Shown one piece after another: positions 45,051 to 53,498 of a stretch of DNA of 64,000 bases; position 1 is the first letter of the stretch, and the number at the start of each line of letters is the position of its first letter. The stretch lies in the NCBI RefSeq assembly GCF_018130695.1, contig NZ_JAFCJX010000012.1, forward strand, positions 62,001 to 126,000, given 5' to 3'. Under the pieces are notes generated by a model, which was given only the letters and a program-made list of their open reading frames with translations, was not told where the DNA came from and did no database searches. A program made the translations under genes and the position numbers. The DNA is from Bradyrhizobium jicamae (GTDB taxonomy: Bacteria > Pseudomonadota > Alphaproteobacteria > Rhizobiales > Xanthobacteraceae).

Positions 45051-46868
45051 ATGCCTGCTGCAATCGTGTCCGAAGGCGAACCAGTCTTCGTTGACCAAAA
45101 TGCTAAGCGAGCCGGAGAAGAGAGAAGGGTTAGCCTACTGGCCCTTTGCACGCTTGCTTTGACAATCGGCATAATGACGGGTCTATGCTCTGTGGCGTTC
45201 CGCGCGTTGATCGCCCTGGTGCACAACTTCTTCTACAATGGCAGACTGAGCCTCATTTTCGATGCGAATATGAGCGAGCGTCCGAGCCGTTTCGGCGACC
45301 TGCTCTTCTTCTCCCCCATCATCGGTGGCCTCATCGTCGTTTACATCGTGAAGACATTTGCACCGGAGGCCAAGGGTCATGGGGTTCCGGAAGTGATGGA
45401 TGCCGTCTTCTACAAGCACGGCAACATTCGCGGCAAAGTCGCACTGGTCAAAGCATTGGCGTCGGCGCTTTCGATCGGTAGCGGCGCGGCTGTCGGCCGT
45501 GAAGGTCCGATCATCCAGATCGGCTCGGCACTCGGCTCCGCCTTGTCTCAATACATCGGGTTGTCGACTTGGCAGAAGATCACGCTGCTGTCGGCAGGGG
45601 CCGGTGCCGGAATTGCTGCGACCTTCAACACGCCGCTCGGCGGCGTGCTGTTTGCCCTCGAGATCTTGTTGCCCGAGGTTTCAAACAGGACGTTCCTTCC
45701 CGTAGTCGTAGCAACGGGAGCTGCCACGACTATCGGTCGGATCTTGATCGGGCCGGATCCAGCCTTTGCTGTTCCGGACGTGCAGTTTTCACTCGCGGGC
45801 TCGCTTGCTCCCGGAGAGATCCTGAGCTTCGTGCTTCTTGGACTGCTCTGCGGTGCGGCGGCCTGGGCCTTCATCCGCCTGCTGGTGATGATGGAAGACG
45901 GCTTTCCGAAACTACCCGGAAACGAATACACCCAGAATATCGTTGGGATGGCCATCATCGGGCTCATGATGGTGGTTCTCTCCGACTTGTTCGGACATTC
46001 CTTTGTGGACGGCGTCGGCTATTCGGTGATCCAGTCGATCTTCGACCAAAAGATGACCGGGGTTGGCCTGCTCGCCCTGCTGTTCGTCCTCAAGATGGTG
46101 GCGACCACGGTCAGTCTTGGCTGTGGGGCTTCGGGCGGTATTTTTTCGCCGTCACTTTATCTCGGTGCGACTCTCGGCGCGGCATTCGCAGCAACCATGA
46201 GCCTCATCCTCCCACATTCCGGCCTGACACTGCCGTCCGCTGCGATCATTGGCATGGCCGCGATGGTGGGGGCGGGCACCGGCGGCGTGATGACAGCAAT
46301 TGTCATGGTATTCGAGATGACGCGCGACTACGCGATCATCGTGCCTGTGATTGTGGCGGTTGCGTTGGCTGCCGGGGTCCGGCGTGCCCTGATCAGCGAG
46401 ACAATCTACACGATCAAACTGCGCCATCGTGGTCACCGCATCCCCAAGGAGCGGCATATCAACCTCTATCTTGTCAAGCAGGCGCAGGACATCATGGAGC
46501 GTGGCTTCATTGTTGCCAGAGCCGGCACGACGCTAAGGGACGCGATGCTCCCCGATGACATCGACGACGTGCGCCCTATCGTGGTCGAGCGGCAAGGACG
46601 AATCGTCGGGCTCATCCCGCCGCGCTCCGGCCTGTGGCTCGAGGCTCGCACCAATCCGGACGTCCAAGTCGAGAAGTTTGTTGAGAGTCGGCTCGTGATC
46701 TGCCGCGATGAGGATCTTCTGAGCCTGGCGTTTGCTCGTCTGAAGCGCCATCGGGCGGGAGCCGCGGTCGTGTTTCGCGGGACGGCGCGTCCCCGTATCG
46801 ACGACGTGGTCGGCATCATCACCAAGCGCGCTGTCGCCGACGCGGTGATCGACAGTTACGACGATTGA
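45051..46868 (+). CDS. CLC chloride channel/transporter with CBS domains
   Basis: A 605-residue protein. The membrane core (about 25-440) holds GHGVPEVMDA, AVGREGPIIQIGSA and NTPLGGVLFALE, the chloride-coordinating motifs. GREGP has the gating glutamate. A cytoplasmic C-terminus of about 150 residues fits a CBS pair. It moves chloride, possibly exchanging it for protons, and would complement the nearby sodium antiporters in salt or acid stress. Confidence 0.92.
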   Translation: MPAAIVSEGEPVFVDQNAKRAGEERRVSLLALCTLALTIGIMTGLCSVAFRALIALVHNFFYNGRLSLIFDANMSERPSRFGDLLFFSPIIGGLIVVYIVKTFAPEAKGHGVPEVMDAVFYKHGNIRGKVALVKALASALSIGSGAAVGREGPIIQIGSALGSALSQYIGLSTWQKITLLSAGAGAGIAATFNTPLGGVLFALEILLPEVSNRTFLPVVVATGAATTIGRILIGPDPAFAVPDVQFSLAGSLAPGEILSFVLLGLLCGAAAWAFIRLLVMMEDGFPKLPGNEYTQNIVGMAIIGLMMVVLSDLFGHSFVDGVGYSVIQSIFDQKMTGVGLLALLFVLKMVATTVSLGCGASGGIFSPSLYLGATLGAAFAATMSLILPHSGLTLPSAAIIGMAAMVGAGTGGVMTAIVMVFEMTRDYAIIVPVIVAVALAAGVRRALISETIYTIKLRHRGHRIPKERHINLYLVKQAQDIMERGFIVARAGTTLRDAMLPDDIDDVRPIVVERQGRIVGLIPPRSGLWLEARTNPDVQVEKFVESRLVICRDEDLLSLAFARLKRHRAGAAVVFRGTARPRIDDVVGIITKRAVADAVIDSYDD

Positions 46869-47073
46869 GGGCCGGAAGCTCGGGGGCGTTGGTCTGTCCG
46901 CAAAATGACAAAATGGACCAGTTGAAATACCTGCCTGAGCATCCTTTGCTTTTGACCTTTGCGTCAGGCGTGCAGTCGGCCGCCCCGGTACTCCACAAGA
47001 AGGCGCCTCGATGCAGCTTTATGGCTCCAACGGTATCTCGGAAAACCCGCATCACGCAGCGTGGAAAAGTACC

Positions 47074-49374
47074 TCAGTTTTCGCCAGCCGCTCCGTGCGC
47101 GGCGATCCGCTGATGCCGGCGAAGTCGCGCTGCGTCGAGAAGCATTTGGGCCGCCCATCGATAGACATTTCGCTCGCGTACGAAGTCCCGCATCAGCCTC
47201 ATCCGATCGCGCTGTGCGTCAGGCGGCATCTCTAGCGCCTGCAGCAGGACTTCCGCCATTCCATGCGGATCATAGGGATTGACGATCAGCGCTTCTGCAA
47301 GCTCGCGCGAGGCTCCCGCAAAACTCGACAGGACTAGTACGCCGCGCTCGTCGTCGCGGGCAGCTACGAATTCCTTGGCGACGAGATTCATGCCGTCATG
47401 CAGGCTGGAGACGATGCAGATGTCGGATGCCCTGAACAGCTCGAACACTTCATCTGGCTCGTGGTGCCGGACGACGAGCCGAACCGGATCGAAACCGTCC
47501 TTGCCGTGCCGCGCGTTGACCTCCGCGACGAGATGAACCGCTTCCGTTTGAAGCGCGCTGTAGGTGCCGAGCTTGGTGCGGGTTGGAGCGGCGGCTTGAA
47601 TGAAGACGAACCGGCCGATCCATTCGGGATGGCAGGTGAGGAGGTCGTCAATGGCCCGGATGCGATCCAGGATGCCCTTCGTGTAGTCGAAACGCTCGAT
47701 GCCCACGGCGATACGAACGTCTGCCGGAAGCGAAAAGCGCGTCCGGACCGCGTCGCGGCATTCTCGCACAGCTGCCTGCTCGGCCAGCGCCGCTGGTGGC
47801 CATTCAATCGAGATCGGGTATGGCCTGACCAGCGTTTCGTGGCCGCGAAAGGTGACAGACGCGTGCTCCCGATCGATACGGCTCTCCATGAATCGATCCG
47901 TCGCCTCCAGAAAGTTATTGCAGTGAAATTGGGTGTGAAATCCCAGGATGGTGCTTCCCAGAAGACCGTCGATGATCTCCTTCCTCCAGGGACAGATGCC
48001 GAAGGTCTCCGCATTAGGCCACGGTATGTGCCAAAAGGTGATGATTGTAGCCTTCGGCAGCCGATCACGGATCATCTTCGGTAAGAGGCCGAAATGATAA
48101 TCCTGTACCAGCACGATCGGATCGTCGCGGGTCGCCTCCTGAACGACAACGTCGGCGAAACGCTCGTTCACCTTTCGGTATTGGACCCAATCCTCCTCTC
48201 GAAAAGTTGGGCGGACGAATGCAATATGGCAAAGAGGCCACAGACCTTCGTTGGCGAGGCCGTAGTAGTATCCGCCCTGCTCCTTGTCCGTGAGCCAAAC
48301 TCGCCGCAGCAGATATGTGGGATCGTCGGGAGGCACCCGAAGGCCATCGTTGGCGTCCACGGTGTCGCGATCGGCAGATCCCGAGCCATGTGCAATCCAC
48401 GTTCCTCCACAAGCTCGCATCACCGGCTCAAGCGCGGCAACAAGGCCGCTCGCTGGTTTCTGCAATGTAGTTCCGTGGTCGGAATGGTTGTGAATATAGG
48501 GTTCCCGATTGGAGACGACAATGACCTGGGATGCGGGTAGTTCCTCGACAAGCAGGCGATGTAAGGTCTTCGGGGACCACTCCACATGAATCCCGTTGGC
48601 GAAGCGACGTTCCATCCGCAATTCGGTGAGTGCCGCGCGCACCTCGCGGCTAACCGGAAAATCGTTGCGCGTCAGGTCTGCGGTGAGAGGATCAGTTTGC
48701 TCATCGGCGAGAGCACCTCGAATCGAAAGGGTCCATGCGCGCCTCAGTGCGAGCACGATTGCGGTAGCGAGCAGGGCGAGACCCAATGCTACTCCCGCAA
48801 GGGCAAGCACGGTGTAGAGGCGCGCTTCGCTGATCCTCTCGTCGATAAAGGAAAGGTCATGCAGGATCAGGAGATGGCCCGTCGTAGATCCTGTGGTAAT
48901 CGGAAAAGAGCTGATACGTATCCGTCGGTCGGCGTCCGCAGCTGTTCCGAAAGTCCGGGAACTGCCTCGCCTCACGCTGTCGCAAGTGACGGATTTCGGA
49001 AACGCGCTGGTCGCGTAACGCAACTGCCCCTGCGCGGTACAAAACCCAAGAGCGAGGATCCGTTCGTCTTCGGCAATTCTCTGAAAGACCGGAACAAGAT
49101 CGACTTCGGGTTTTGCCGTCATCGCGACCTGATCCCGTATCGAGCGGAATACCAGCTGCGAACGAAGGTCGATATCACGCTGGGACCAGTCCTCGACCAT
49201 GATCGAGGCGAGAAGCGTCAATGCCGCGATCACCAGTCCGGTCGCAGCGAGCGCGAGCGCTACATATTTCGCAACCGGATTGCGAAACAGCCGCCTGCTG
49301 CCGAGGCCTTTCCCTTGGCCGCGGCGACCCAAGCTGATTTCCGCTCGCGGGTGCTCCATTCGACCGCCCACCAT
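47074..49374 (-). CDS. otsA: Membrane-tethered trehalose-6-phosphate synthase with periplasmic sensor-like domain
   Basis: A 766-residue protein. Residues 1-35 are basic; membrane segments lie near 36-60 and 190-212 with about 130 extracytoplasmic residues between. A linker leads to a GT20 domain (about 280-750) with VVSNREPY, HIPWPNAE, the VGIERFDYTKGI block and SLHDGMNLVAKEF. GT20 makes trehalose-6-phosphate from UDP- or ADP-glucose and glucose-6-phosphate. AAGGAG precedes the ATG at 49374. No otsB phosphatase gene lies adjacent. Confidence 0.92.
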   Translation of the reverse strand: MVGGRMEHPRAEISLGRRGQGKGLGSRRLFRNPVAKYVALALAATGLVIAALTLLASIMVEDWSQRDIDLRSQLVFRSIRDQVAMTAKPEVDLVPVFQRIAEDERILALGFCTAQGQLRYATSAFPKSVTCDSVRRGSSRTFGTAADADRRIRISSFPITTGSTTGHLLILHDLSFIDERISEARLYTVLALAGVALGLALLATAIVLALRRAWTLSIRGALADEQTDPLTADLTRNDFPVSREVRAALTELRMERRFANGIHVEWSPKTLHRLLVEELPASQVIVVSNREPYIHNHSDHGTTLQKPASGLVAALEPVMRACGGTWIAHGSGSADRDTVDANDGLRVPPDDPTYLLRRVWLTDKEQGGYYYGLANEGLWPLCHIAFVRPTFREEDWVQYRKVNERFADVVVQEATRDDPIVLVQDYHFGLLPKMIRDRLPKATIITFWHIPWPNAETFGICPWRKEIIDGLLGSTILGFHTQFHCNNFLEATDRFMESRIDREHASVTFRGHETLVRPYPISIEWPPAALAEQAAVRECRDAVRTRFSLPADVRIAVGIERFDYTKGILDRIRAIDDLLTCHPEWIGRFVFIQAAAPTRTKLGTYSALQTEAVHLVAEVNARHGKDGFDPVRLVVRHHEPDEVFELFRASDICIVSSLHDGMNLVAKEFVAARDDERGVLVLSSFAGASRELAEALIVNPYDPHGMAEVLLQALEMPPDAQRDRMRLMRDFVRERNVYRWAAQMLLDAARLRRHQRIAAHGAAGEN

Positions 49375-49419
49375 CAAGCACTCCTTGCGCCGGGGACGAG
49401 ACCGCCCGAAGGCAATCCG

Positions 49420-50346
49420 TTAGAATTCCGGCTTGGATACGTGGGTATCTCGATTCGCTCGGTCTTCACGCGCTTGGCCGACCTTCTGCAAGTAAGCAAT
49501 GATGTCGTGACGCGAGGGAGCATCAAGTACGCGGATCTGCATGCGTGCTTTGGGTACGAAGGCTTGCGGATCGGCCAGCCATCGATCGAGGTTGCTCACA
49601 GACCAGCTCAGGCGAGCACTCTCTAGGGCCGGCGAATAACTATAGTTGGCAACGGACCCCGCCGTACGGCCGACCACTCCTGCCAACATGGGCCCGATAC
49701 TGTTGCGTTCCAGGCTGTGGCACGCCGCGCACCGCTGGTCAAAGAGTTCCTGACCGTGGACGGCGTCCGGCGCGGCATTGGTCAGGTAACGCGATAGATT
49801 CTTCGCCTGTGCAGGCTCGGCCGAGCTGCCGAAAGTATAGCTGAGCGTAATCGCAGCGACGTGATCCATGTCCGAATCCTTGGCGAACGCAGGATCGACA
49901 AAGAACACGACGGGCATGTCCACCTTCTGATGCGGGTCGAGGCGTTCTTCGTTGAAGCAAAAGCATTGGATCTTGTTGAAGTAGATGCCGGTGGTGTCCG
50001 GCGTGACGTTGAATGTCGCGTGGCCGACTGTTGTCTCGTCGCTCAGATTCTCCGCGGAAAAGAAAACGAGTTTCTGCTCGCCGAGGTGAACAGTGACGGA
50101 GCGTTGCTCAGGTTCGAATCGCGAAGGCAAACCGGGTGCGACATTGGCGTCAAACGACACCGTCACGCTGCGTTCCGAAGTTGTGGTTGGATCGGAATAG
50201 GCTCGTTGCGTCGTTCCGCCGTAGCCGGTGGCGCCGCAAAATGCGCGGTAAAGCTCGGGTGAATAAGCCACTAAACCGGACATGACCGCAAGGACGATAA
50301 GGCAGGGTACCAGGACATTAAGATTATTGCGGCGTCGTTGATCCAT
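49420..50346 (-). CDS. Cox11/CtaG-like protein fused to a cytochrome c domain
   Basis: A 308-residue protein. One membrane anchor (11-28) is followed by a Cox11-like domain with KIQCFCFNEERLDP (126-138; Cys128 and Cys130 would bind copper). After residue 195 comes a class I cytochrome c domain with heme site CAACH 206-210 and a likely axial Met near 269. GGGAGG precedes the ATG. Cox11 delivers copper to CuB of heme-copper oxidases. No oxidase genes are nearby. It lies 45 bases from otsA on the same strand. Confidence 0.88.
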   Translation of the reverse strand: MDQRRRNNLNVLVPCLIVLAVMSGLVAYSPELYRAFCGATGYGGTTQRAYSDPTTTSERSVTVSFDANVAPGLPSRFEPEQRSVTVHLGEQKLVFFSAENLSDETTVGHATFNVTPDTTGIYFNKIQCFCFNEERLDPHQKVDMPVVFFVDPAFAKDSDMDHVAAITLSYTFGSSAEPAQAKNLSRYLTNAAPDAVHGQELFDQRCAACHSLERNSIGPMLAGVVGRTAGSVANYSYSPALESARLSWSVSNLDRWLADPQAFVPKARMQIRVLDAPSRHDIIAYLQKVGQAREDRANRDTHVSKPEF

Positions 50347-50623
50347 GGTGCCTCCCAAGTGGCATCGCGTCGAGCCCGTCGTTGTAGAGAGACCGTGCGA
50401 CCGTTACCATCTGCCTGGGTAAAAAATTGCGTGAAGCCGAAACGCCGAACGCCTCTCGGTGATGTTTGACGTTTGGCGACTGCGGATAGTCTACCGTGCA
50501 ACAAAAGCCTCTTTATAAGACAGAACTGTCGACGCATCGAGAGGCTAGTGGATGCATACGGGCGGGACCCCGCGTAACATTCAACGGACAAGTGCTACCC
50601 TGAAAAGCACGGCGGCTCTCGAT

Positions 50624-51400
50624 CTATGAATCTGGGCTCATCCAGGGTGACTGGGGCTGCGAACGAACCGGAAGTCGAGCGTCTGAGCCGGTGTCGGATG
50701 CTGGAAGCAGACGGCGATACTCGCGTTCGATTAGCTTGAAGCAACCGCAGCACAACCTGGATAGCTCTACGGGATTCTCGATCTTCACGGAGCCGCGTCG
50801 GGTCGTAACCGTCCCATCTGTTTGGAGTGCCTCAAGTGAGTCTGTAACGCTGGCGCGTCGTACGCCCAGCAATTCCGCCAACACGCCGTGTGTAAGCGGT
50901 ATCTCGTTGTCGTCCATTGCGCTGCGCGCAATGAGTAGCCAGCGGGCGAGGCGTTGCCTGATGTCGTGAAAGGAATTGCAGGCTCCGGATTGAGAGGTCT
51001 GTCCCAAGACGACGGCCAGATACCTGTCGACTACGGAACGCAAGTGCGGAAGAGAGTCCAGAAGTCCACAAAACTCCGGCGTCTTGATCCGCAAGGCTTC
51101 GCCGGTCACCTGAACGGTTCTCCTATGTAGAGGGGCCGCGTCGGCCGCAAGAGCGATTGGAGCGCCAACCAATCCTTCGGATCCGATAAGCCAAACTTCG
51201 ACGAACTTCTCGCGCTCCACTCTGGCTGCCACCGACACCAGTCCACGTTCGACAAAGTATACGTACTCCATCGGGAGCATGTAGTGATGAAGGATTTGGC
51301 GCGGCCCGAGCCTGACTCGCTCGCACATGTCTACGACACGGCAGAGTTCATCGGCCGGGATAAGACGTAGAAGTTTGTTTTTAACTTGTGTCACCAACAT
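50624..51400 (-). CDS. Crp/Fnr-family transcriptional regulator
   Basis: A 258-residue protein. The sensor domain has VYFVERGLVSVAARVE, and the helix-turn-helix region is LTHGVLAELLGVRRASVT. A C-terminal CCGCF cluster resembles that of the paralogue at 37904. GGAAGAA lies before the ATG. No FNR-type N-terminal cysteines. A GTAC palindrome lies 200 bases upstream. Targets unknown. Confidence 0.9.
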   Translation of the reverse strand: MLVTQVKNKLLRLIPADELCRVVDMCERVRLGPRQILHHYMLPMEYVYFVERGLVSVAARVEREKFVEVWLIGSEGLVGAPIALAADAAPLHRRTVQVTGEALRIKTPEFCGLLDSLPHLRSVVDRYLAVVLGQTSQSGACNSFHDIRQRLARWLLIARSAMDDNEIPLTHGVLAELLGVRRASVTDSLEALQTDGTVTTRRGSVKIENPVELSRLCCGCFKLIEREYRRLLPASDTGSDARLPVRSQPQSPWMSPDS

Positions 51401-51600
51401 TTCTTCCAGCGCGCTACGAATACTTTGCTCGGTGGTCGAAGCGTATGGCGCGTTGTGTGCTCATACAAGGTTGGGGCCGCGCTCAATTCAGTAGCATCTT
51501 GCCGCACTTGGATGTCTGTTCCCGTACGAGGGGCGATACCCCCACTTAAGTATGAGCACGGCCGAAGCCGCCTGTGCGACGGCTTCAGAGAAACGTCTGT

Positions 51601-51614
51601 GTACGCTACCGTAC
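51601..51614. promoter_or_regulatory. 14-bp palindromic motif, copy 2
   Basis: GTACGCTACCGTAC: inverted GTACG/CGTAC arms with a 4-base centre. It lies 78 bases ahead of the ATG at 51693 and 200 bases upstream of the divergent Crp-family gene. Confidence 0.55.
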
Positions 51615-51692
51615 TTGATCTGGCGACGATCTGGTTAGTGAGTAGAGGCGTCGCTTATGTCATACTCAGGGCTTCGAAGGCGTGGGTGCGCT

Positions 51693-51884
51693 ATGTCAAA
51701 CTATGAAGCTCTGGTCGCCGCCGTTGAGGAGGCCTAACGAATCTTGACCATCTATGAAGAGGCAAGTTCCAGGAAGAACCAAGACGATTTTGTTGCGATG
51801 CTTCGATTCATATTGTGTGACCCATCCGTTGCACTCGCGGTCAGGCGGGCGAAAAGCCGGTCACGCTTGAGTCTCGTAAAGTGA
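51693..51884 (+). pseudogene. Small ORF interrupted by one in-frame stop
   Basis: From the ATG at 51693 the frame reads MSNYEALVAAVEEA, hits TAA at 51735, then continues RILTIYEEASSRKNQDDFVA and on to a TGA at 51882. Apart from the single stop, the 63-codon product is helical and protein-like. Either a nonsense mutation has inactivated it, or the second part starts internally (TTG at 51744). Confidence 0.45.
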
Positions 51885-51977
51885 TTAGGGAAACTGGCGC
51901 TGGGTAGCCGAAGATCAAATCTACCTTATTCTGATTTTCGAACTGAAGTTGCTGCGCCATTCGCCCTGGGGCCGTTC

Positions 51978-52349
51978 ATGACGGAAGAGTCGATGCCGGA
52001 GGAAGTCCGGGATTTGATAATGAAGCACATTGACTCAGTGGCTCAGCTCGAAGCGCTTCTATTCCTGCATGCCCGTCCAGCCGAACAGTGGGAAATGGCG
52101 GCTATCGCAAAGCGGCTCTACGCTCCTCCTGGAGACATGACCGCTGCGCTGGCCGGGCTCGTTGGAGATGGGTTTGTGACCCGGATTGACGAGCGATACT
52201 GCTGGGTACGGAATTCGGGACACGCCGCCGCCGTTGCCGCTTTGGCAGACGCCTATGACCGTCACCTCGTCCCGATCACAAACTTGATTCATTCGAAGCC
52301 CCGCCACATTCGGGCCTTTTCGGATGCGTTCAAGCTCCGGAAGGAATGA
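51978..52349 (+). CDS. Hypothetical protein with winged-helix-like pattern
   Basis: A 123-residue protein. The segment AQLEALLFLHARPAEQWEMA then AIAKRLYAPPGDMTAALAGL resembles a winged-helix DNA-binding domain (about 15-80). No ribosome site of note precedes the ATG. It lies 7 bases ahead of a tandem pair of membrane proteins and may regulate or partner them. Confidence 0.7.
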   Translation: MTEESMPEEVRDLIMKHIDSVAQLEALLFLHARPAEQWEMAAIAKRLYAPPGDMTAALAGLVGDGFVTRIDERYCWVRNSGHAAAVAALADAYDRHLVPITNLIHSKPRHIRAFSDAFKLRKE

Positions 52350-52356
52350 GAGAGCC

Positions 52357-52614
52357 GTGGCCGCGGTGATATACAGCCTGTGCGCAATCACAAGTGCTTT
52401 GTGCGCGTGGTTGCTGGTGCGTGCATTCTCGCTGACTCGGTCGCGGCTCCTGTTGTGGAGTTCAATCTGTTTTGCCGGTCTCGCGTTGAACAACGTCGCG
52501 CTATGGGTCGATAAACTGGTGTTTCCCGCAACGGACCTCTCAGTTCTCAGAATCCTGATTGGCTTGCTTGCCGAGCTGGTTCTGCTGTACGGGCTGATCT
52601 GGGAAGAGGGATGA
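52357..52614 (+). CDS. DUF5985-like membrane protein A
   Basis: An 85-residue protein with three hydrophobic stretches (about 1-20, 30-48, 58-80). It starts at a GTG (52357) with AAGGA upstream. LCAITSALCAWLLVRAF and LLLWSSICFAGLALNN match the family I know as DUF5985, from memory. The stop overlaps the next start. Function unknown. Confidence 0.72.
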   Translation: MAAVIYSLCAITSALCAWLLVRAFSLTRSRLLLWSSICFAGLALNNVALWVDKLVFPATDLSVLRILIGLLAELVLLYGLIWEEG

Positions 52615-52886
52615 TGACGTACCTTGGCCACGTTCTTACGGGCGCTGCTGCCATGGCCTCGCTGGCCATCGCCTTGTTCTTTCTGAAGTTTTGGCGACGA
52701 ACCCGAGACGCGTTCTTCCTGTTATTTGCAATGGCTTTCGCGATCGACGCGACGTCGCGAATCGCGCTTGGAATAACGGAAGTGTCCGACACAGCCGAAC
52801 CTATATATTTCTTGCCGCGTCTCCTAATGTTCGGGTTTATTGCGATCGCGATCATCAAGAAGAACGCGCCCCGCAAGGATCGTTAG
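52611..52886 (+). CDS. DUF5985-like membrane protein B
   Basis: A 91-residue protein with three membrane stretches and the LFFLKFWRRTRDAFFLLFA motif that marks this family. It overlaps the preceding gene by 4 bases (ATGA). The two proteins probably form a complex in the membrane; such pairs occur in tandem in other genomes, from memory. Confidence 0.72.
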   Translation: MMTYLGHVLTGAAAMASLAIALFFLKFWRRTRDAFFLLFAMAFAIDATSRIALGITEVSDTAEPIYFLPRLLMFGFIAIAIIKKNAPRKDR

Positions 52887-53101
52887 ACGTGGTGGCGACG
52901 TGGTCGGCGCGCCGAATTGTTGGCGTGGCCGTATCTTCATTCAACTGCGTTGCAACGAACGCGAGAGGTTGCGGTCAAAGGCGGCAACAACCGATTAAAT
53001 CGGTACTGGAATTGAACGTACCGATTAACAGGAAATCATCCGATCAGCTTCCGGGAGCGTGAGCGAAGACGGCTCCGAAATCGGACCAACGCAGAAAGCC
53101 G
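52887..53101. other. Spacer with inverted CGGTAC/GTACCG arms
   Basis: No gene. CGGTAC and GTACCG at about 53003-53025 flank 11 bases. The same CGATTAA(A/C) run occurs at both ends of the element. It may be regulatory for the small gene at 53192. Confidence 0.3.
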
Positions 53102-53115
53102 GTACGGTAACGTAC
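53102..53115. promoter_or_regulatory. 14-bp palindromic motif, copy 3
   Basis: GTACGGTAACGTAC, inverted GTACG/CGTAC arms, 76 bases ahead of the ATG at 53192. Spacing equals that of copy 2 to its gene. Confidence 0.55.
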
Positions 53116-53191
53116 GAAGGTGTGTCCAGCTTCGTCTTTCATGGTTGCTCGGAGCAGCCCCCTAAGGGGACATATAGGAGGGGGAGCGGTT

Positions 53192-53386
53192 ATGGGTGAA
53201 TCAGCAGGATCAGCAATGCGGTTGCCGCAGGCCTATTGCGTCTTCTGCACTACAACGACTCCGCATGTGCACGAGCGGTTGGCGGTCGACGGGAGACAGA
53301 TAGCGCGTTCGGTGTGCTTCACTTGCAAAGCAGAGCGCCCCAAGGAATGGCCCGAGTCGCAAGTGCGCTCGGAGTCGGTCAGGTGA
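53192..53386 (+). CDS. Small protein with two CxxC pairs
   Basis: A 64-residue protein. The ATG at 53192 has GGGGGAGCGG ahead. CVFC (18-21) and CFTC (42-45) with intervening His could bind zinc. It may be a small zinc-ribbon regulator or a structural protein. No family recognised. Confidence 0.6.
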   Translation: MGESAGSAMRLPQAYCVFCTTTTPHVHERLAVDGRQIARSVCFTCKAERPKEWPESQVRSESVR

Positions 53387-53498
53387 GGGCTTGCCTCACC
53401 AGTTACCATGTCAAAGCGACTTCGAAACTTGGCACTGGTGGTGGACTGAGGTGCGGCTCGTGCTTGTCCTGCGCCTGCGTCGACCCAACACACGACTA

